Translations under genes and position numbers: made by a program
Shown here: positions 23,436-33,194 of the stretch, one piece after another
Layout of the letters: each line of letters starts with the position of its first letter
How positions within the stretch are numbered: the stretch's first letter is position 1
Notes under the pieces: model-generated
Seen by the model: the letters and a program-made list of their open reading frames with translations, nothing else
Told to the model about the DNA's origin: nothing
The model's database searches: none
NCBI GenBank assembly: GCA_023398495.1
Contig: JAEWSG010000128.1
Coordinates: 1 to 49,162, forward strand
Direction of reading: 5' to 3'
DNA length: 49,162 nucleotides
Source of the DNA: Bacillota bacterium
GTDB taxonomy: Bacteria > Bacillota > Clostridia > Acetivibrionales > Acetivibrionaceae

Positions 23436-25052
23436 TCACCCTATGACAAACAAAAATTCACTATTTGCCAAGGTAATCCTGTCATTGTTTTTTAACTCGT
23501 ATTCTTTGTTGCTTTCTATTCTTTTTCCATTTATATACGTTCCGTTTTTGGAATTCAAATCCTTTAAATAGTAGCATCCCGCACGAGTAAGGATTTCTGC
23601 ATGAACTTTTCCAATAGCATTATTAAAGTACACATAGTCCACGTGTCCTTCCAATCTTCCTATTATAAAACTGGGCTTGTTAATATCAATTTCTTCTATA
23701 ATACCGTCCTTAGAAATCCGTAGTTGTGGTTTTTTGGTGACAGAACCCAAAAAAACAGTCTCATTTACATTAATATTCTTTGAATCTTGCTTTTCTACTT
23801 TTGGAACCTCACAATTCTCCTCTATCACTGAATCAATATGTGCAGCTCTTAAAGAAGATTGCCCCTTTATTACTTTTTTCATATCGTATGCAGCAACCTC
23901 TCCAATTTGCCGCGATACTGTGTTATCTGTTTCTTGAGCTTGTGAAGTATTTATAGGCTTTGGCGGCCTTACCGGTTTTTCTATCTGACGGGGTGCCTTT
24001 TCACTACTTACTGATTTGATTTCTACAGTTTTCATGCTTAAAATTTTCTTCCAAACAAAGTAACTTGCTGCCCCACCTATCAACAACAGTCCAAAAAGAG
24101 TAGAAAGCTTGTCATTACCAAGTCTATCGAGCATACCGGACAATAGCAGCCATAAAATGATTATTGCTATTACCGACTGTAGCACACACCCAATAATCAT
24201 ATTAGGTTTGAGGCTTAAACCTTTCAAAATACTTATAGGCCTCTGGGTAATTTCAGTTTTTTTCTTAATGTCACCCGGCACATCCTTATGGGCAACTTGG
24301 ATTGGCTTAGGATTTTTATCTTTTACTGTCTTAGGTTTAGGTATCTCTACCTTGAATTTTTCCTTCTCCAAACCCTTTACCTTTATAACTGGTTTCTCAT
24401 TTTGCAATTGATTTTGACCCTCTTTAGTGCCAATCTCCTGCTTGAGTAATTCCACTTCCTGTTTTGGTTCAGCATTCCTTTTCAGTGTCTTTAGAAATTT
24501 ATCAAAATCCAATATATTAAATGTATCTTTCTTTAGAAAACTTATGAACTGCTGTAAAAATACATCGCTATCTTCTTCATCAATATTTGCATTATATACA
24601 ACAAAATTCATAGCAAAATCCTTTAAAGCTCTGGTTATGTCAACATCAAATTTAAAGGGTAAATATACAAGAGAAATACGCATTGAATCGGGACAGATAA
24701 AAATATATTCTTCATCTAATACAAATGATTTGTCAGAGAGCAGAAACCCCTTTGAAGTGAGAAGTGTCTTTACAATACCAGAAAAAATATCTATAAACTC
24801 ATTTTTGCTGAGTTTGCTTCGTTTTAAATACTGTAAAAGCGAAAGTTTTGAAGTTATATTATAATATATGTTAATACTGTCATTGTTACGTCTTACATCA
24901 AGAGGTAAAATATACTTATTTGGATTTTTTGACAACATGTTAACCTGAAATTCTATAATAGCTTCATTTTTTGATGTACTTGCAACCAAAAAGCTACCGG
25001 ATACACCACTTTCATAAGTGAATATAAACCTGTCCTTAATGGCATTTTCCAT
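23436..25052 (-). CDS. DUF6382 and FHA domain membrane protein
   Basis: 538 residues. The N-terminal ~190 residues match the DUF6382 type found with Tad/Flp pilus genes in clostridia. A Lys/Pro-rich linker follows. Two membrane segments lie near residues 270-330 (VLQSVIAIIILWLLLSGML and TLFGLLLIGGAASYFVW). A second linker leads to a C-terminal FHA domain: PSFIIGRLEG, AIGKVHAEI and LKDLNSKNGTYINGKRI. The conserved Ser-Arg of the phosphothreonine pocket reads Gly-Lys here, so binding may be weakened. With the adjacent prepilin peptidase it suggests a small remnant or satellite of a Tad pilus system. Confidence 0.85.
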   Translation of the reverse strand: MENAIKDRFIFTYESGVSGSFLVASTSKNEAIIEFQVNMLSKNPNKYILPLDVRRNNDSINIYYNITSKLSLLQYLKRSKLSKNEFIDIFSGIVKTLLTSKGFLLSDKSFVLDEEYIFICPDSMRISLVYLPFKFDVDITRALKDFAMNFVVYNANIDEEDSDVFLQQFISFLKKDTFNILDFDKFLKTLKRNAEPKQEVELLKQEIGTKEGQNQLQNEKPVIKVKGLEKEKFKVEIPKPKTVKDKNPKPIQVAHKDVPGDIKKKTEITQRPISILKGLSLKPNMIIGCVLQSVIAIIILWLLLSGMLDRLGNDKLSTLFGLLLIGGAASYFVWKKILSMKTVEIKSVSSEKAPRQIEKPVRPPKPINTSQAQETDNTVSRQIGEVAAYDMKKVIKGQSSLRAAHIDSVIEENCEVPKVEKQDSKNINVNETVFLGSVTKKPQLRISKDGIIEEIDINKPSFIIGRLEGHVDYVYFNNAIGKVHAEILTRAGCYYLKDLNSKNGTYINGKRIESNKEYELKNNDRITLANSEFLFVIG

Positions 25053-25365
25053 AATAAACTCCTCCTCTTTTCCGAAGCTTTCCCTTTCATTTTATATCGG
25101 AAAATTCTGAGAATTATTAATCAGATTTATAAACAAATTTTTAAAAATAGTATAATGAAATTAATGAAAATCAACTTAAAAAGCGCATAGAACAAATTGA
25201 CATAATAAGAAAATGATAATATTTAATAATTTTTAACTATTCTGTAACCACTTTTTATCCGATATACATTATTATAAAGCTAAGAGTATAACATATAAAA
25301 CCATTTATTATTGGGATCGGTTCCTTTTAGACCATCCCATTTTATTTAGCCTTCTAATGCATTCC
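25053..25365. other. Intergenic region upstream of the FHA gene
   Basis: This 313-bp AT-rich gap separates the GGDEF protein gene from the FHA gene. A weak hairpin TGGGAT...ATCCCA (about 25313-25338) could end the upstream transcript. I see no small gene or clear operator. Confidence 0.5.
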
Positions 25366-28300
25366 TTAGTTATCGCTAGGAAGATCCTGCACAGCAAAGT
25401 CTAAAGCAGTTTCCACAGACATAGAACGTCCTTCATTCCATGCCGAATTAAACGCTTCAATATCCAACTTAGCTTGTACCTCTACGAAGCGTCTTTTATA
25501 ATCATCAGCATCATCTTTTGAAATTAGTTTACCATTTGATTCAAATAATTTATCGGTAACACCAAAAAGCTTCGCAGCCTTAACCAGTTTCCCGTCCAAT
25601 GCTGCCAACCCTGCTATACCTTCTAGCGTAAGCATTACGTACACAGCATTGCGTTGATTATGCTTACGAAAAACCTCTAAACTTTTTCTATAAAAATGCC
25701 TGGCTTTATCATTATTTCCCTGATACATTTCCAATTCAGCCATGTTTCTGTAAAACCACATTGTTTCTGAATTATCATTTACTTTCAGTGATATGGAGAG
25801 ACCTTCATTATAAAGCTCACTTGCCAACCTAAATTCACCCTGATATCTTGCTATCTCACCCAGGTCCTTCATTACATTTGCGACAACACTTTTATATCCT
25901 ATCTCCTGACTTAGCTTCAAGCACTCTTTATAGTATTCAGTTGCCAAACTGAGCTTACGTTCAGAACGTGCCAGTTCTGCCAGGCAAATAAGGGTGCCGA
26001 CCTTCCCGATTTTATCCTTGAGTTCCTCGCATGCTAAAAGATGCTCCTTGAATAACTTTTCTGCTTGTTCATAATCGCCCTTTCCCCTAGCTAAACGTCC
26101 TAGTCTGTTTAGGGCTGTCGCTATACCTCTCCGGTCTCCCAACTGCTTACTAATCTTCAAACTTTCATTTGAATACTCTTCTACAAGTTTGAAATCACCA
26201 TCATAGTACTTTTTGTAACAAAGCTCCTGTAATACAAGCACTACACCTGGCTTATTGTCCATTTGCCTGAATAATTCCAGACTTCTATTCCACACTTCTT
26301 CAGTTTTGTTGTGATCGCCGAATACGTAATATACCCATCCAAGTTTATGTAAAATTGCAGCTTCTGCTACATAGTCCTGATTCAGCCTGCTAAGTTCCAG
26401 CCCTGTATTTAGTATGCCAATAGCGTTGTTACATTCACCTTCCAACTGAGCCAACCTGCCAAGCCAATGATATATCATGGCAAATTTCTTTGACTTTAAA
26501 CTTCCTTCATATCTGTTAACAATATTATTAAGTATCAGTCTACCTTCACTCCAACGTCCTCTAAGCTCCCAATACGCACCAAGTGCAACAGCCAGTTCTA
26601 CTTCAAGCTCTACATTATTCTTTCTCTTCGCCCATTCAATAGCAGACAAAACATTTGAATAAGAATGTTCAAGCCTGTTAAGGTACATATATTGTTCCGG
26701 TCCATTTAAATTCCTGACTACATCCTCAACCAAAGACAAATAATAACAAGCATGTTTTTCCTCTAATACACCCATAAAGCCGCTTTCCAACAAACACTCA
26801 ACTGCAAACTCATGAATGGTTTCAAGCATTTCAAAACATATCTCATCTTTTGAATTGCCAGAAATATTTCTTATCAGGCTCTTATCCAAAAGAGATATAA
26901 GGCACTCAGAAGTACTTATTTCAAGCTCAATTATACCGGCCATAATTTTCTCTACCGCATCCTTTGTAAAGCTTCCAAAAAATACTCCTAACCCTGTAAA
27001 CAGCTTTTGCTCATCCTCATTAAGTAAGCTATATCCCCATTCAATAGTGCTCCTCAAAGTCTGATGCCTTGAAGGCATATCTCTAGGTCCATTATTTAAC
27101 CAATTCAAACGGTTTCTGCTTTGCTCCAACATTTCCATAAGAGAAATCCGTCCCACATTTGACGCTGCCAGTTCTATTGCAAGCGGTATTCCATCCAGGC
27201 GTTCGCATAATTCCGCAACCTGATGGATATTATCTTTCGTAAGTACAAAACTGTTTTGAACAGCTTGCGCACGTGAGACAAACAACGCAATTGCTGCCTG
27301 TTGCATCATTCTTTCTACACACTCTCTCTGTTCTAATTCAGGGACTTCCAGTGGTGGTACATTAAAAATATGTTCACCTGAAATATGTATTGCTTCACGG
27401 CTTGTGACAAGCATTGTTATCAATCGGGCTGATGCAAGAAGCTCTGCAAGCATAGGTGCCGCAGCAATAACCTGCTCAAAATTGTCTATAATTATCAATC
27501 TATGCTTATCTTTAAGTGCACTTTTCATTGAATCTAAAATTGATTGCCCAGAAGTTTCAACTATATCCATTACCTTTGCAATAGAAGAAACTACCATATC
27601 TGGCTTCGTAACTGATGCCAGTGACACAAAAAACACTCCATCTTCAAAGTCATTAAGTCTCATAGATGCCACTTGCAAAGCTAATCGTGTTTTTCCTATC
27701 CCTCCTGGTCCAACAAGAGTTACCAACCTGTATTTATCCAAAAGCGTGCTAACCTGACTCATTTCTGTTTCTCTTCCAATAAACTCTGTCAGAAAAGACG
27801 GCAAATTGTTCTGGGGCATTTTGCCAAACCTACCGATCTGCTTATGCAGCGAAATAGTCATGTAGTTAGGTTCAATCAACCATTCGTGATCACTATTTTT
27901 CTTTACTATACCTTTCTCAATTAAGTATGAGAGGCTTTCACTCAATTGTTTGGGATATCCCATTGTCTGGGTATACAGCCAGTCTAAAAAAGAAGGTTCG
28001 GGGTCCCATGACAAAACACTTCTTACAAATATATTTACTCCCTTAGGAGAAAATGGTTTCAAATAAACAGTATCAGATAGTGGCACCTTCAAATAGTCAA
28101 AATTTCTTGTTGTATCCGGTTCTGAGGAATAGACAAGACCAAAACAGGAAAGCTTTGTTCCCATAATATATTTCCTTAACAAATTCAAAGTGGCGTGATC
28201 TACAAAAGCCATGTTATCAAGAACTATGACAAATCCAGACTTTTTATTTTTTTGTACCAGTTTAACCAGGAAATCTTCCAGTTCCTCTGTACTGAATTTG

Positions 28301-29115
28301 TTAAAATCGAATTCCTTATTTCCAGCTTCAAGCAAAAGACCATAAGCCTTTGACTTCAACTCATACCGGGCTTCCAAAAATAAAACTTCAAAATTATTCA
28401 TTTTTGCAGCCGACTCAACTTTAGAAAGAAAACAAGTACGTCCAGAACCTTGAGGTCCTATAATGCTTAAAACACCTCTTCCTTCAGTTGATAACAGCTC
28501 TAAAAAACAATTAATTTTCGAAAATTCCTCATCTCTTTCGATCAATCGAGATAATTTATTAAATACAATGTCATTTTGAAATATGTAAGTCTCTCCGACA
28601 ACCTGTCCGCGCCCACGACGCTTGGCCTCATAACATCTGCGGTCTGCAATATCAAATATCTCCTCGGCATTTGAAGCATCATCAGGATAGCTTGCTACTC
28701 CTATGCTTAATGAAATATTCAAAGGAGGCTCACCTGAAAAAGGAACCATCCTGACTTTATCCAATAATCGGTTGGTAAGAGATAGTGCTTGCTTTTTATA
28801 GGTATTCATCATCAATAATACGAATTCATCTCCACCATATCTGAACAAAATATCGGACTTTCTCATAAGAGAATTTAAACGCTTAACAAAAGATTGCAAA
28901 ACCTGATCCCCACGAATGTGTCCATACGCATCATTTATGCTCTTAAAATAGTCTATGTCGATTAAACATAATGATAGTGGTATACCATAACGGGAACATC
29001 TCTCCACTTCGTCAGGAAATTGTTCATTAAGAAGTGCACGAGAATAAGCCCCTGTAAGGGGATCGTGAATTGTAAAATCCTGCTGTGTATTATTAAACGA
29101 GGAATATTCTTGCAT
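25366..29115 (-). CDS. GGDEF diguanylate cyclase fused to twin ATPase modules and TPR repeats
   Basis: 1249 residues. The GGDEF domain (about 10-180) has an intact active site, RYGGDEFVLL near residue 97, with an RKSD inhibitory site five residues before GGDEF. A first P-loop ATPase follows (GPQGSGRT near 220; Walker B FVIVLDN). A second, NB-ARC/AfsR-like STAND ATPase comes next (VGPGGIGKTRLALQVAS near 470; Walker B LIIIDNFEQV; RHQTLRSTIEWGYSLL). The last ~450 residues are TPR-like helix pairs. STAND proteins oligomerise when a ligand binds, so c-di-GMP synthesis may be gated by TPR-sensed signals (inference). AGGGGGG-type Shine-Dalgarno upstream. It is not a transcription factor: no DNA-binding domain is seen. 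Confidence 0.9.
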   Translation of the reverse strand: MQEYSSFNNTQQDFTIHDPLTGAYSRALLNEQFPDEVERCSRYGIPLSLCLIDIDYFKSINDAYGHIRGDQVLQSFVKRLNSLMRKSDILFRYGGDEFVLLMMNTYKKQALSLTNRLLDKVRMVPFSGEPPLNISLSIGVASYPDDASNAEEIFDIADRRCYEAKRRGRGQVVGETYIFQNDIVFNKLSRLIERDEEFSKINCFLELLSTEGRGVLSIIGPQGSGRTCFLSKVESAAKMNNFEVLFLEARYELKSKAYGLLLEAGNKEFDFNKFSTEELEDFLVKLVQKNKKSGFVIVLDNMAFVDHATLNLLRKYIMGTKLSCFGLVYSSEPDTTRNFDYLKVPLSDTVYLKPFSPKGVNIFVRSVLSWDPEPSFLDWLYTQTMGYPKQLSESLSYLIEKGIVKKNSDHEWLIEPNYMTISLHKQIGRFGKMPQNNLPSFLTEFIGRETEMSQVSTLLDKYRLVTLVGPGGIGKTRLALQVASMRLNDFEDGVFFVSLASVTKPDMVVSSIAKVMDIVETSGQSILDSMKSALKDKHRLIIIDNFEQVIAAAPMLAELLASARLITMLVTSREAIHISGEHIFNVPPLEVPELEQRECVERMMQQAAIALFVSRAQAVQNSFVLTKDNIHQVAELCERLDGIPLAIELAASNVGRISLMEMLEQSRNRLNWLNNGPRDMPSRHQTLRSTIEWGYSLLNEDEQKLFTGLGVFFGSFTKDAVEKIMAGIIELEISTSECLISLLDKSLIRNISGNSKDEICFEMLETIHEFAVECLLESGFMGVLEEKHACYYLSLVEDVVRNLNGPEQYMYLNRLEHSYSNVLSAIEWAKRKNNVELEVELAVALGAYWELRGRWSEGRLILNNIVNRYEGSLKSKKFAMIYHWLGRLAQLEGECNNAIGILNTGLELSRLNQDYVAEAAILHKLGWVYYVFGDHNKTEEVWNRSLELFRQMDNKPGVVLVLQELCYKKYYDGDFKLVEEYSNESLKISKQLGDRRGIATALNRLGRLARGKGDYEQAEKLFKEHLLACEELKDKIGKVGTLICLAELARSERKLSLATEYYKECLKLSQEIGYKSVVANVMKDLGEIARYQGEFRLASELYNEGLSISLKVNDNSETMWFYRNMAELEMYQGNNDKARHFYRKSLEVFRKHNQRNAVYVMLTLEGIAGLAALDGKLVKAAKLFGVTDKLFESNGKLISKDDADDYKRRFVEVQAKLDIEAFNSAWNEGRSMSVETALDFAVQDLPSDN

Positions 29116-29611
29116 AGAGCACCCCCCTTAAACCGGCTAATGAAAAAAAATAATTAAACCGCAATTTATTATATGACCTCGCATAGACTTCTTATATAAT
29201 ACATTATATAACATAAACTAATTTCCACATTAACAAAATACAAATAAAAGGAATATCTTTACTATATTATCTCTATTTTTTGCCTAAACTGCAATATAAA
29301 TTTGATTTATATTTTGTCAAAACAAAAAAATATTTTTAATTACGCAGATTATTTAACAAATTATTTCCCAAAACCTAATAAAATCATTAAATACTGACTA
29401 GCCTTTAAGAACTTTTATAAAGATTTTTTGAGCATTAAGTAAGGGTCTGAAGATTTCCTATCATTCATACCCTAATGTACATTTTATCATTAAATTTACT
29501 CTTATTAATTTCTAATTTCTATATTTATTCGACCTATAAGAAAATTTTAATATACACTCACATGCTCAAAATCAATTCTGTTACGAGGCACTACATTTTC
29601 TTTGGAAACGC
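29116..29611. other. Long intergenic region, no gene seen
   Basis: About 500 bp of very AT-rich sequence lies upstream of the GGDEF gene, holding its promoter region. Several TATAAT-like boxes occur (for example near 29195-29212), but none can be assigned. An open frame at 29475-29657 has no ribosome site and low-complexity content, and is probably chance. Confidence 0.5.
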
Positions 29612-29662
29612 AAAAACGGTTAATGCTTACCAACCTGATTGGTCAGTCATGCATTAACCGTT
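29612..29662 (-). terminator. Terminator of the copper amine oxidase-N-domain gene
   Basis: On the minus strand, AACGGTTAATGC and GCATTAACCGTT (arms 29651-29662 and 29615-29626) enclose an inner ACCAA/TTGGT stem and are followed by five T. It lies 14 bp after the stop codon. Confidence 0.88.
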
Positions 29663-29675
29663 ATTAAATACAGAC

Positions 29676-30845
29676 TTATCTTGTTGTTTCAGTTCCGCTT
29701 ATAATTGCATCCTGTGGTAACTCAACTACAAAATCACCATTATAATCTAAAATATCAGCACTTACTTCTACATCAAATTGCCCTACACCAGTCTCTTCTT
29801 CTATCTTACCGGACATACTTAAAGCTGTAGATTTAGTCAGATAAGTGCTCTTGTCATAAACTACTTCAATATAAAACTTATTCATGTCCAACTCTGCAAT
29901 GGCATCAGTTCCTGTTGATAATAAACCCTCATTAAAGCTAGTCATGAAATCTGCTAACATTACATTTCCTTTTAAAACTATTTCATCAGGATTTTCACTT
30001 TCAGCTACCACCAATCCAGCACAGACTACATCTGAAGCTTGCATACTACTTACTTCGCTATTAGTCGAAAACATTTTTTCAAATTCAGCTGCATCCAATT
30101 CTTCTATTTGCCATCCTTCAGCCATTGCACTTTTAGTGTAGGAATATCCATCCTTCATATACACCTCAGTCTCAATATTGGCACCAAACATATTCATTGC
30201 TACAGTTGAATGCATTGCTTTATTTGCTTTATCCACCTCAGAGTTCATATCAATGCCATAATCCATGCTGAATCCTTCCGAAGACATTTTCATATTTACT
30301 TCCATATCCATTTTATACTTACCTATGTCTTCCATTGCTTTGTTTGCTTTTGTAATTATATCTTTTACCTCATTAAAACTGCTCTGGTCCTTTATCAATA
30401 CTGATTTTGTTGTAGCATCCCATACAACCTGCTTTCCAAGACTTTCAGCTACAACTCTTGCGGGTATGTATGTCCTGTTGTTTTTAGGATAAATAATTGG
30501 AGCAACATCAATAGCTGTCTCTGTTCCATTTACACTAACAGTCTTTTTTCCCACTTCAAGGAAAATAACCTTATCATCCTTTTTTACAGTAATACTTTTA
30601 TTTGCAGCATCCCAAATTATATGTTGATCATCGTTCTGAACACCCAGATTTGTAAGTACTTCACGTAAAGGAAGCATAGTTCTGTCATTTGCTATTATGG
30701 TAACATCATTATATGTACCCTTTTGACCTTCAATTACTATCTTTACATCCGGACTTTCAACAATATTATCAGCAGCACTTGCAACAGAAGTAAATGCACC
30801 TGCAACAAACAAGAATACCGACAATCCAAATCCCAATTTTTTCAT
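29676..30845 (-). CDS. Secreted protein: copper amine oxidase N-terminal domain plus DUF6612-like domain
   Basis: 389 residues. A clear signal peptide ends at SVASA (about residue 24). Residues about 30-155 form a repeated copper-amine-oxidase N-terminal-like module: DRTMLPLREVLTNLG, IIWDAANKSI, then NRTYIPARVVAESLGKQVVW. This domain is widespread in clostridial surface proteins and does not imply amine oxidase activity. The C-terminal ~220 residues resemble the DUF6612-type beta domain (MKMSSEGFSMDYGIDMN and later KDGYSYTKSAMAEGWQIE), related to lipoprotein-carrier folds. It is probably an exported cell-envelope protein. It is a single-gene unit with its own terminator. Confidence 0.85.
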   Translation of the reverse strand: MKKLGFGLSVFLFVAGAFTSVASAADNIVESPDVKIVIEGQKGTYNDVTIIANDRTMLPLREVLTNLGVQNDDQHIIWDAANKSITVKKDDKVIFLEVGKKTVSVNGTETAIDVAPIIYPKNNRTYIPARVVAESLGKQVVWDATTKSVLIKDQSSFNEVKDIITKANKAMEDIGKYKMDMEVNMKMSSEGFSMDYGIDMNSEVDKANKAMHSTVAMNMFGANIETEVYMKDGYSYTKSAMAEGWQIEELDAAEFEKMFSTNSEVSSMQASDVVCAGLVVAESENPDEIVLKGNVMLADFMTSFNEGLLSTGTDAIAELDMNKFYIEVVYDKSTYLTKSTALSMSGKIEEETGVGQFDVEVSADILDYNGDFVVELPQDAIISGTETTR

Positions 30846-30993
30846 TTAATACTCAACTCCCTAATTTTATTTTATATAAGCATACCTCAAAATTGTTTGA
30901 ATTACAATATTTTATTTATCGGCTAATTCTTATAAAAAATCGCCCTTCAAAATATTCCAATCAACATGCTGCTAAGGGATAACGAGAGTGCAC

Positions 30994-32190
30994 CTACACA
31001 GGTATCAACCCTGGATTAATGCCAGTAACGCACCTTCCACCATTCGGACTTACCAAAAATGTATTTTCAATTCCAACCATCCCTACATTTTCAATTCCCT
31101 TCTTGGGCTCAACTGCAAAAACCATTCCTTTCTCAAGAGGATCATCAAATCCTTTTGCAATGACAGGTAACTCATCAACAAGCAATCCTATGCCATGCCC
31201 TAAAAACTTAACCTGTCTATCTCCAAACCCCATAAAGTTTCTCAAAAAATCATTATCTAGCTTTGCAATAACAGTATTATATATTTTTGAAGGTATCTCA
31301 CCGGGTCTTAACATATCTGCTATTTCATTCTGAATTTCAACACATCTGTTATGAGCATCAACTGCTTCTTTACCAAGAGAACCTCCAAACATGTAGGTCG
31401 TGGTTTTGTCAGTGTGATACCCATCTACCCCACATCCTATGTCAATAAAAACCAAATCGCCTTTCTTAAGCTTCCTATCCCTGCTGCCAAAGATCGGTAC
31501 AGCAGGACTTAATCCGTAGTTACCGCCAGGCCCGTTAAAATATGAGGGATAAATGGAACTTTCACCGAAACCAATATGCCCTAACATCATTTCAGTATTA
31601 AACATTCCAAAACGAGTTATTCCTTGATATCCTTCCTCCATTAAGGCACCAAACAACTCAGTTGCAAGTTCAGCCTCGCTCATGCCCTCCCTAAGCATTT
31701 TTGGTACTTGCTCCTCTAATACCTTCCTGTGTATTTCTCCGGATCTTTCTATCAACGAAAGTTCATATTCACTTTTAACAGACCTGATGGAAGCAATATA
31801 TGCATCAACAGATTTTACTTCTTCAAAAGGAAAATACTTGTGTAATCTCTGATATAAAGCCAACGGAACTATTTCAGTTTCCAAGTACACCTTTGAAGGT
31901 ACCTTACCCTTATTATCAGATATTTGAGCGTCACGAAAACTGTCCATTTGTTTAATCACTCTGAAATAAGACTCATCTACAGCCCTCTCAAAACTCCTGC
32001 GAACCCACAAAGTGGCTTCACCATCCCTTGGAATTAATAGCATTCCATCCTGCATTGTCCCTGTGAAATAATATTGGTTTATTTTACTAAAAACCACAGC
32101 TACTTCCCATTCCGGATCAGAAATATCCATCTTGTCCCGAAAGCGTCTCATTCTTGTTTCCAACTCAATTAGCGGTACCATTTTTCTCAT
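30994..32190 (-). CDS. M24 family Xaa-Pro peptidase
   Basis: 398 residues with an N-terminal creatinase-like domain and a C-terminal pita-bread catalytic domain. Metal ligands are recognisable: two Asp in LVFIDIGCGVDGYHTDKTT, His in FLGHGIGLLVDELP, Glu in FAVEPKKGIENVG, and Glu in GIENTFLV. It would cleave the N-terminal residue before proline in peptides, using two metal ions in the cytoplasm. The start at 32190 has GGGAG seven bases upstream. The gap to the next gene contains no visible terminator. The substrate is unknown; it could also be a relative of creatinase-type hydrolases. Confidence 0.9.
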   Translation of the reverse strand: MRKMVPLIELETRMRRFRDKMDISDPEWEVAVVFSKINQYYFTGTMQDGMLLIPRDGEATLWVRRSFERAVDESYFRVIKQMDSFRDAQISDNKGKVPSKVYLETEIVPLALYQRLHKYFPFEEVKSVDAYIASIRSVKSEYELSLIERSGEIHRKVLEEQVPKMLREGMSEAELATELFGALMEEGYQGITRFGMFNTEMMLGHIGFGESSIYPSYFNGPGGNYGLSPAVPIFGSRDRKLKKGDLVFIDIGCGVDGYHTDKTTTYMFGGSLGKEAVDAHNRCVEIQNEIADMLRPGEIPSKIYNTVIAKLDNDFLRNFMGFGDRQVKFLGHGIGLLVDELPVIAKGFDDPLEKGMVFAVEPKKGIENVGMVGIENTFLVSPNGGRCVTGINPGLIPV

Positions 32191-32624
32191 ATCAACACTC
32201 CCAAACTATAAAAACTATTTAATCTATATAAATCGTGAAAATGATTTTACAATGACAAATTGAATTTTCACGGTAATAAATCAAGGAAATTGAAGCGCGA
32301 TGTAAAATCTTTATCGTGTTCAATATATCAAGTGTAATATAATGGGCATATATTGTAAATATCAGGTTTAAAATTCAACAATAAAGCAATTTCAAAACAA
32401 ACTAAATATGATATCTTTCTCATGGTTTACAACAAACATTATGTATACCAATCTACAAAACTGGACAAACGGTCTAATACCATAGCTCTTATAATTACAA
32501 CCATACTAAATATCCTAATCATTTTTTCCAGCAATTTTTATGGTAAACCATCACATTTTATTTCACTAAGAATATTATGTAATGTAAGCAATATTAATCT
32601 TAATAATCGAAAGGAGTTATAACC
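32191..32624. other. Intergenic region with repeat copy C and a long-range inverted repeat
   Basis: This 434-bp gap separates divergent genes. At about 32213-32275 is a shortened relative of repeat B (ACTATTTAA then CTATATAAATCGTGAAAAT, ending ATTTTCACGGTAATAA), itself an inverted repeat. Arms ATGGTTTAC (32422-32430) and GTAAACCAT (32543-32551) lie 112 bp apart upstream of the low-complexity gene. No start site could be assigned. Confidence 0.5.
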
Positions 32625-33101
32625 ATGTTAGACATCGATCTAAATGAATTAAAAGCTCAACTTAAAGCTGAACTCAAGGCGGAGCTCGAATCCGAACTCA
32701 AAGCAGATCAGGATGTAGAATTAAAGGAAAAGGAATTCCACAGCCAGAATCAAGTTAACAAGCAGATCAACTACAATATTCTTACTCAAAAACAAATTCA
32801 GGGACAAAACGCTGAAAATGATGCTGATAATGAAGCTGAAGCAGAAGCTGAAAGCGATGCAAAGGTTAAAAACAAGACAAAAACCGAGAATGATGCTAAA
32901 ACAAAAGCTGAAAATAAAACAAAAGCTGAAAACGATGCCGATAGTGATGCAGAAAACAAAGCTAAAGCTTATAGTGATGCTGAAAACGAAGCCGAAAATG
33001 AAGCTGAAAACAAAACAAAAGCTGAAAATGAAGCCGAAAACGAAGCTAAAAACAAAGCATTTGGATTGGGCTTTGGAGGAGATCAAGGAAAAAAAAGATA
33101 A
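32625..33101 (+). CDS. Low-complexity Ala/Glu/Asn/Lys repeat protein
   Basis: 158 residues with no recognised domain. The N-terminus is an amphipathic helix-like run (LNELKAQLKAELKAELESEL). Residues about 65-145 consist of short units such as AENDADNEAE, KTKAEN and NEAENEAENK, with an Ala about every four residues. The C-terminus is FGLGFGGDQGKKR. It has no signal peptide and no Cys. A strong ribosome site AAAGGAGTTATAACC sets the start. It is followed 93 bp later by the carboxypeptidase-regulatory-like gene. Possible roles are a spore-coat-like or desiccation-type protein, but this is only a guess. Codon choice varies between repeats, suggesting selection on the protein. Confidence 0.75.
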   Translation: MLDIDLNELKAQLKAELKAELESELKADQDVELKEKEFHSQNQVNKQINYNILTQKQIQGQNAENDADNEAEAEAESDAKVKNKTKTENDAKTKAENKTKAENDADSDAENKAKAYSDAENEAENEAENKTKAENEAENEAKNKAFGLGFGGDQGKKR

Positions 33102-33120
33102 GTATAGCAACTAGCTGATT

Positions 33121-33146
33121 GTAGTGGGGAGCTTTCCCCACTGCTA
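33121..33146 (+). terminator. Intercistronic hairpin
   Basis: AGTGGGGA and TCCCCACT pair closely (within GTAGTGGGGAGC and CCCCACTGCTAC). No T run follows, so it may be an attenuating or mRNA-stabilising hairpin between the two genes rather than a full terminator. Confidence 0.55.
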
Positions 33147-33194
33147 CATAAAATTAATAAAGCGAATTGTGTACCGGAAAAAGGAAGTGAACAT

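Noticed and set aside
32721..33110. Minus-strand hydrophobic open frame across the low-complexity gene
   Set aside because: It is the antisense shadow of Ala/Glu/Asn repeats, has only Phe/Ile/Ser-rich repeats, and lacks a ribosome site.
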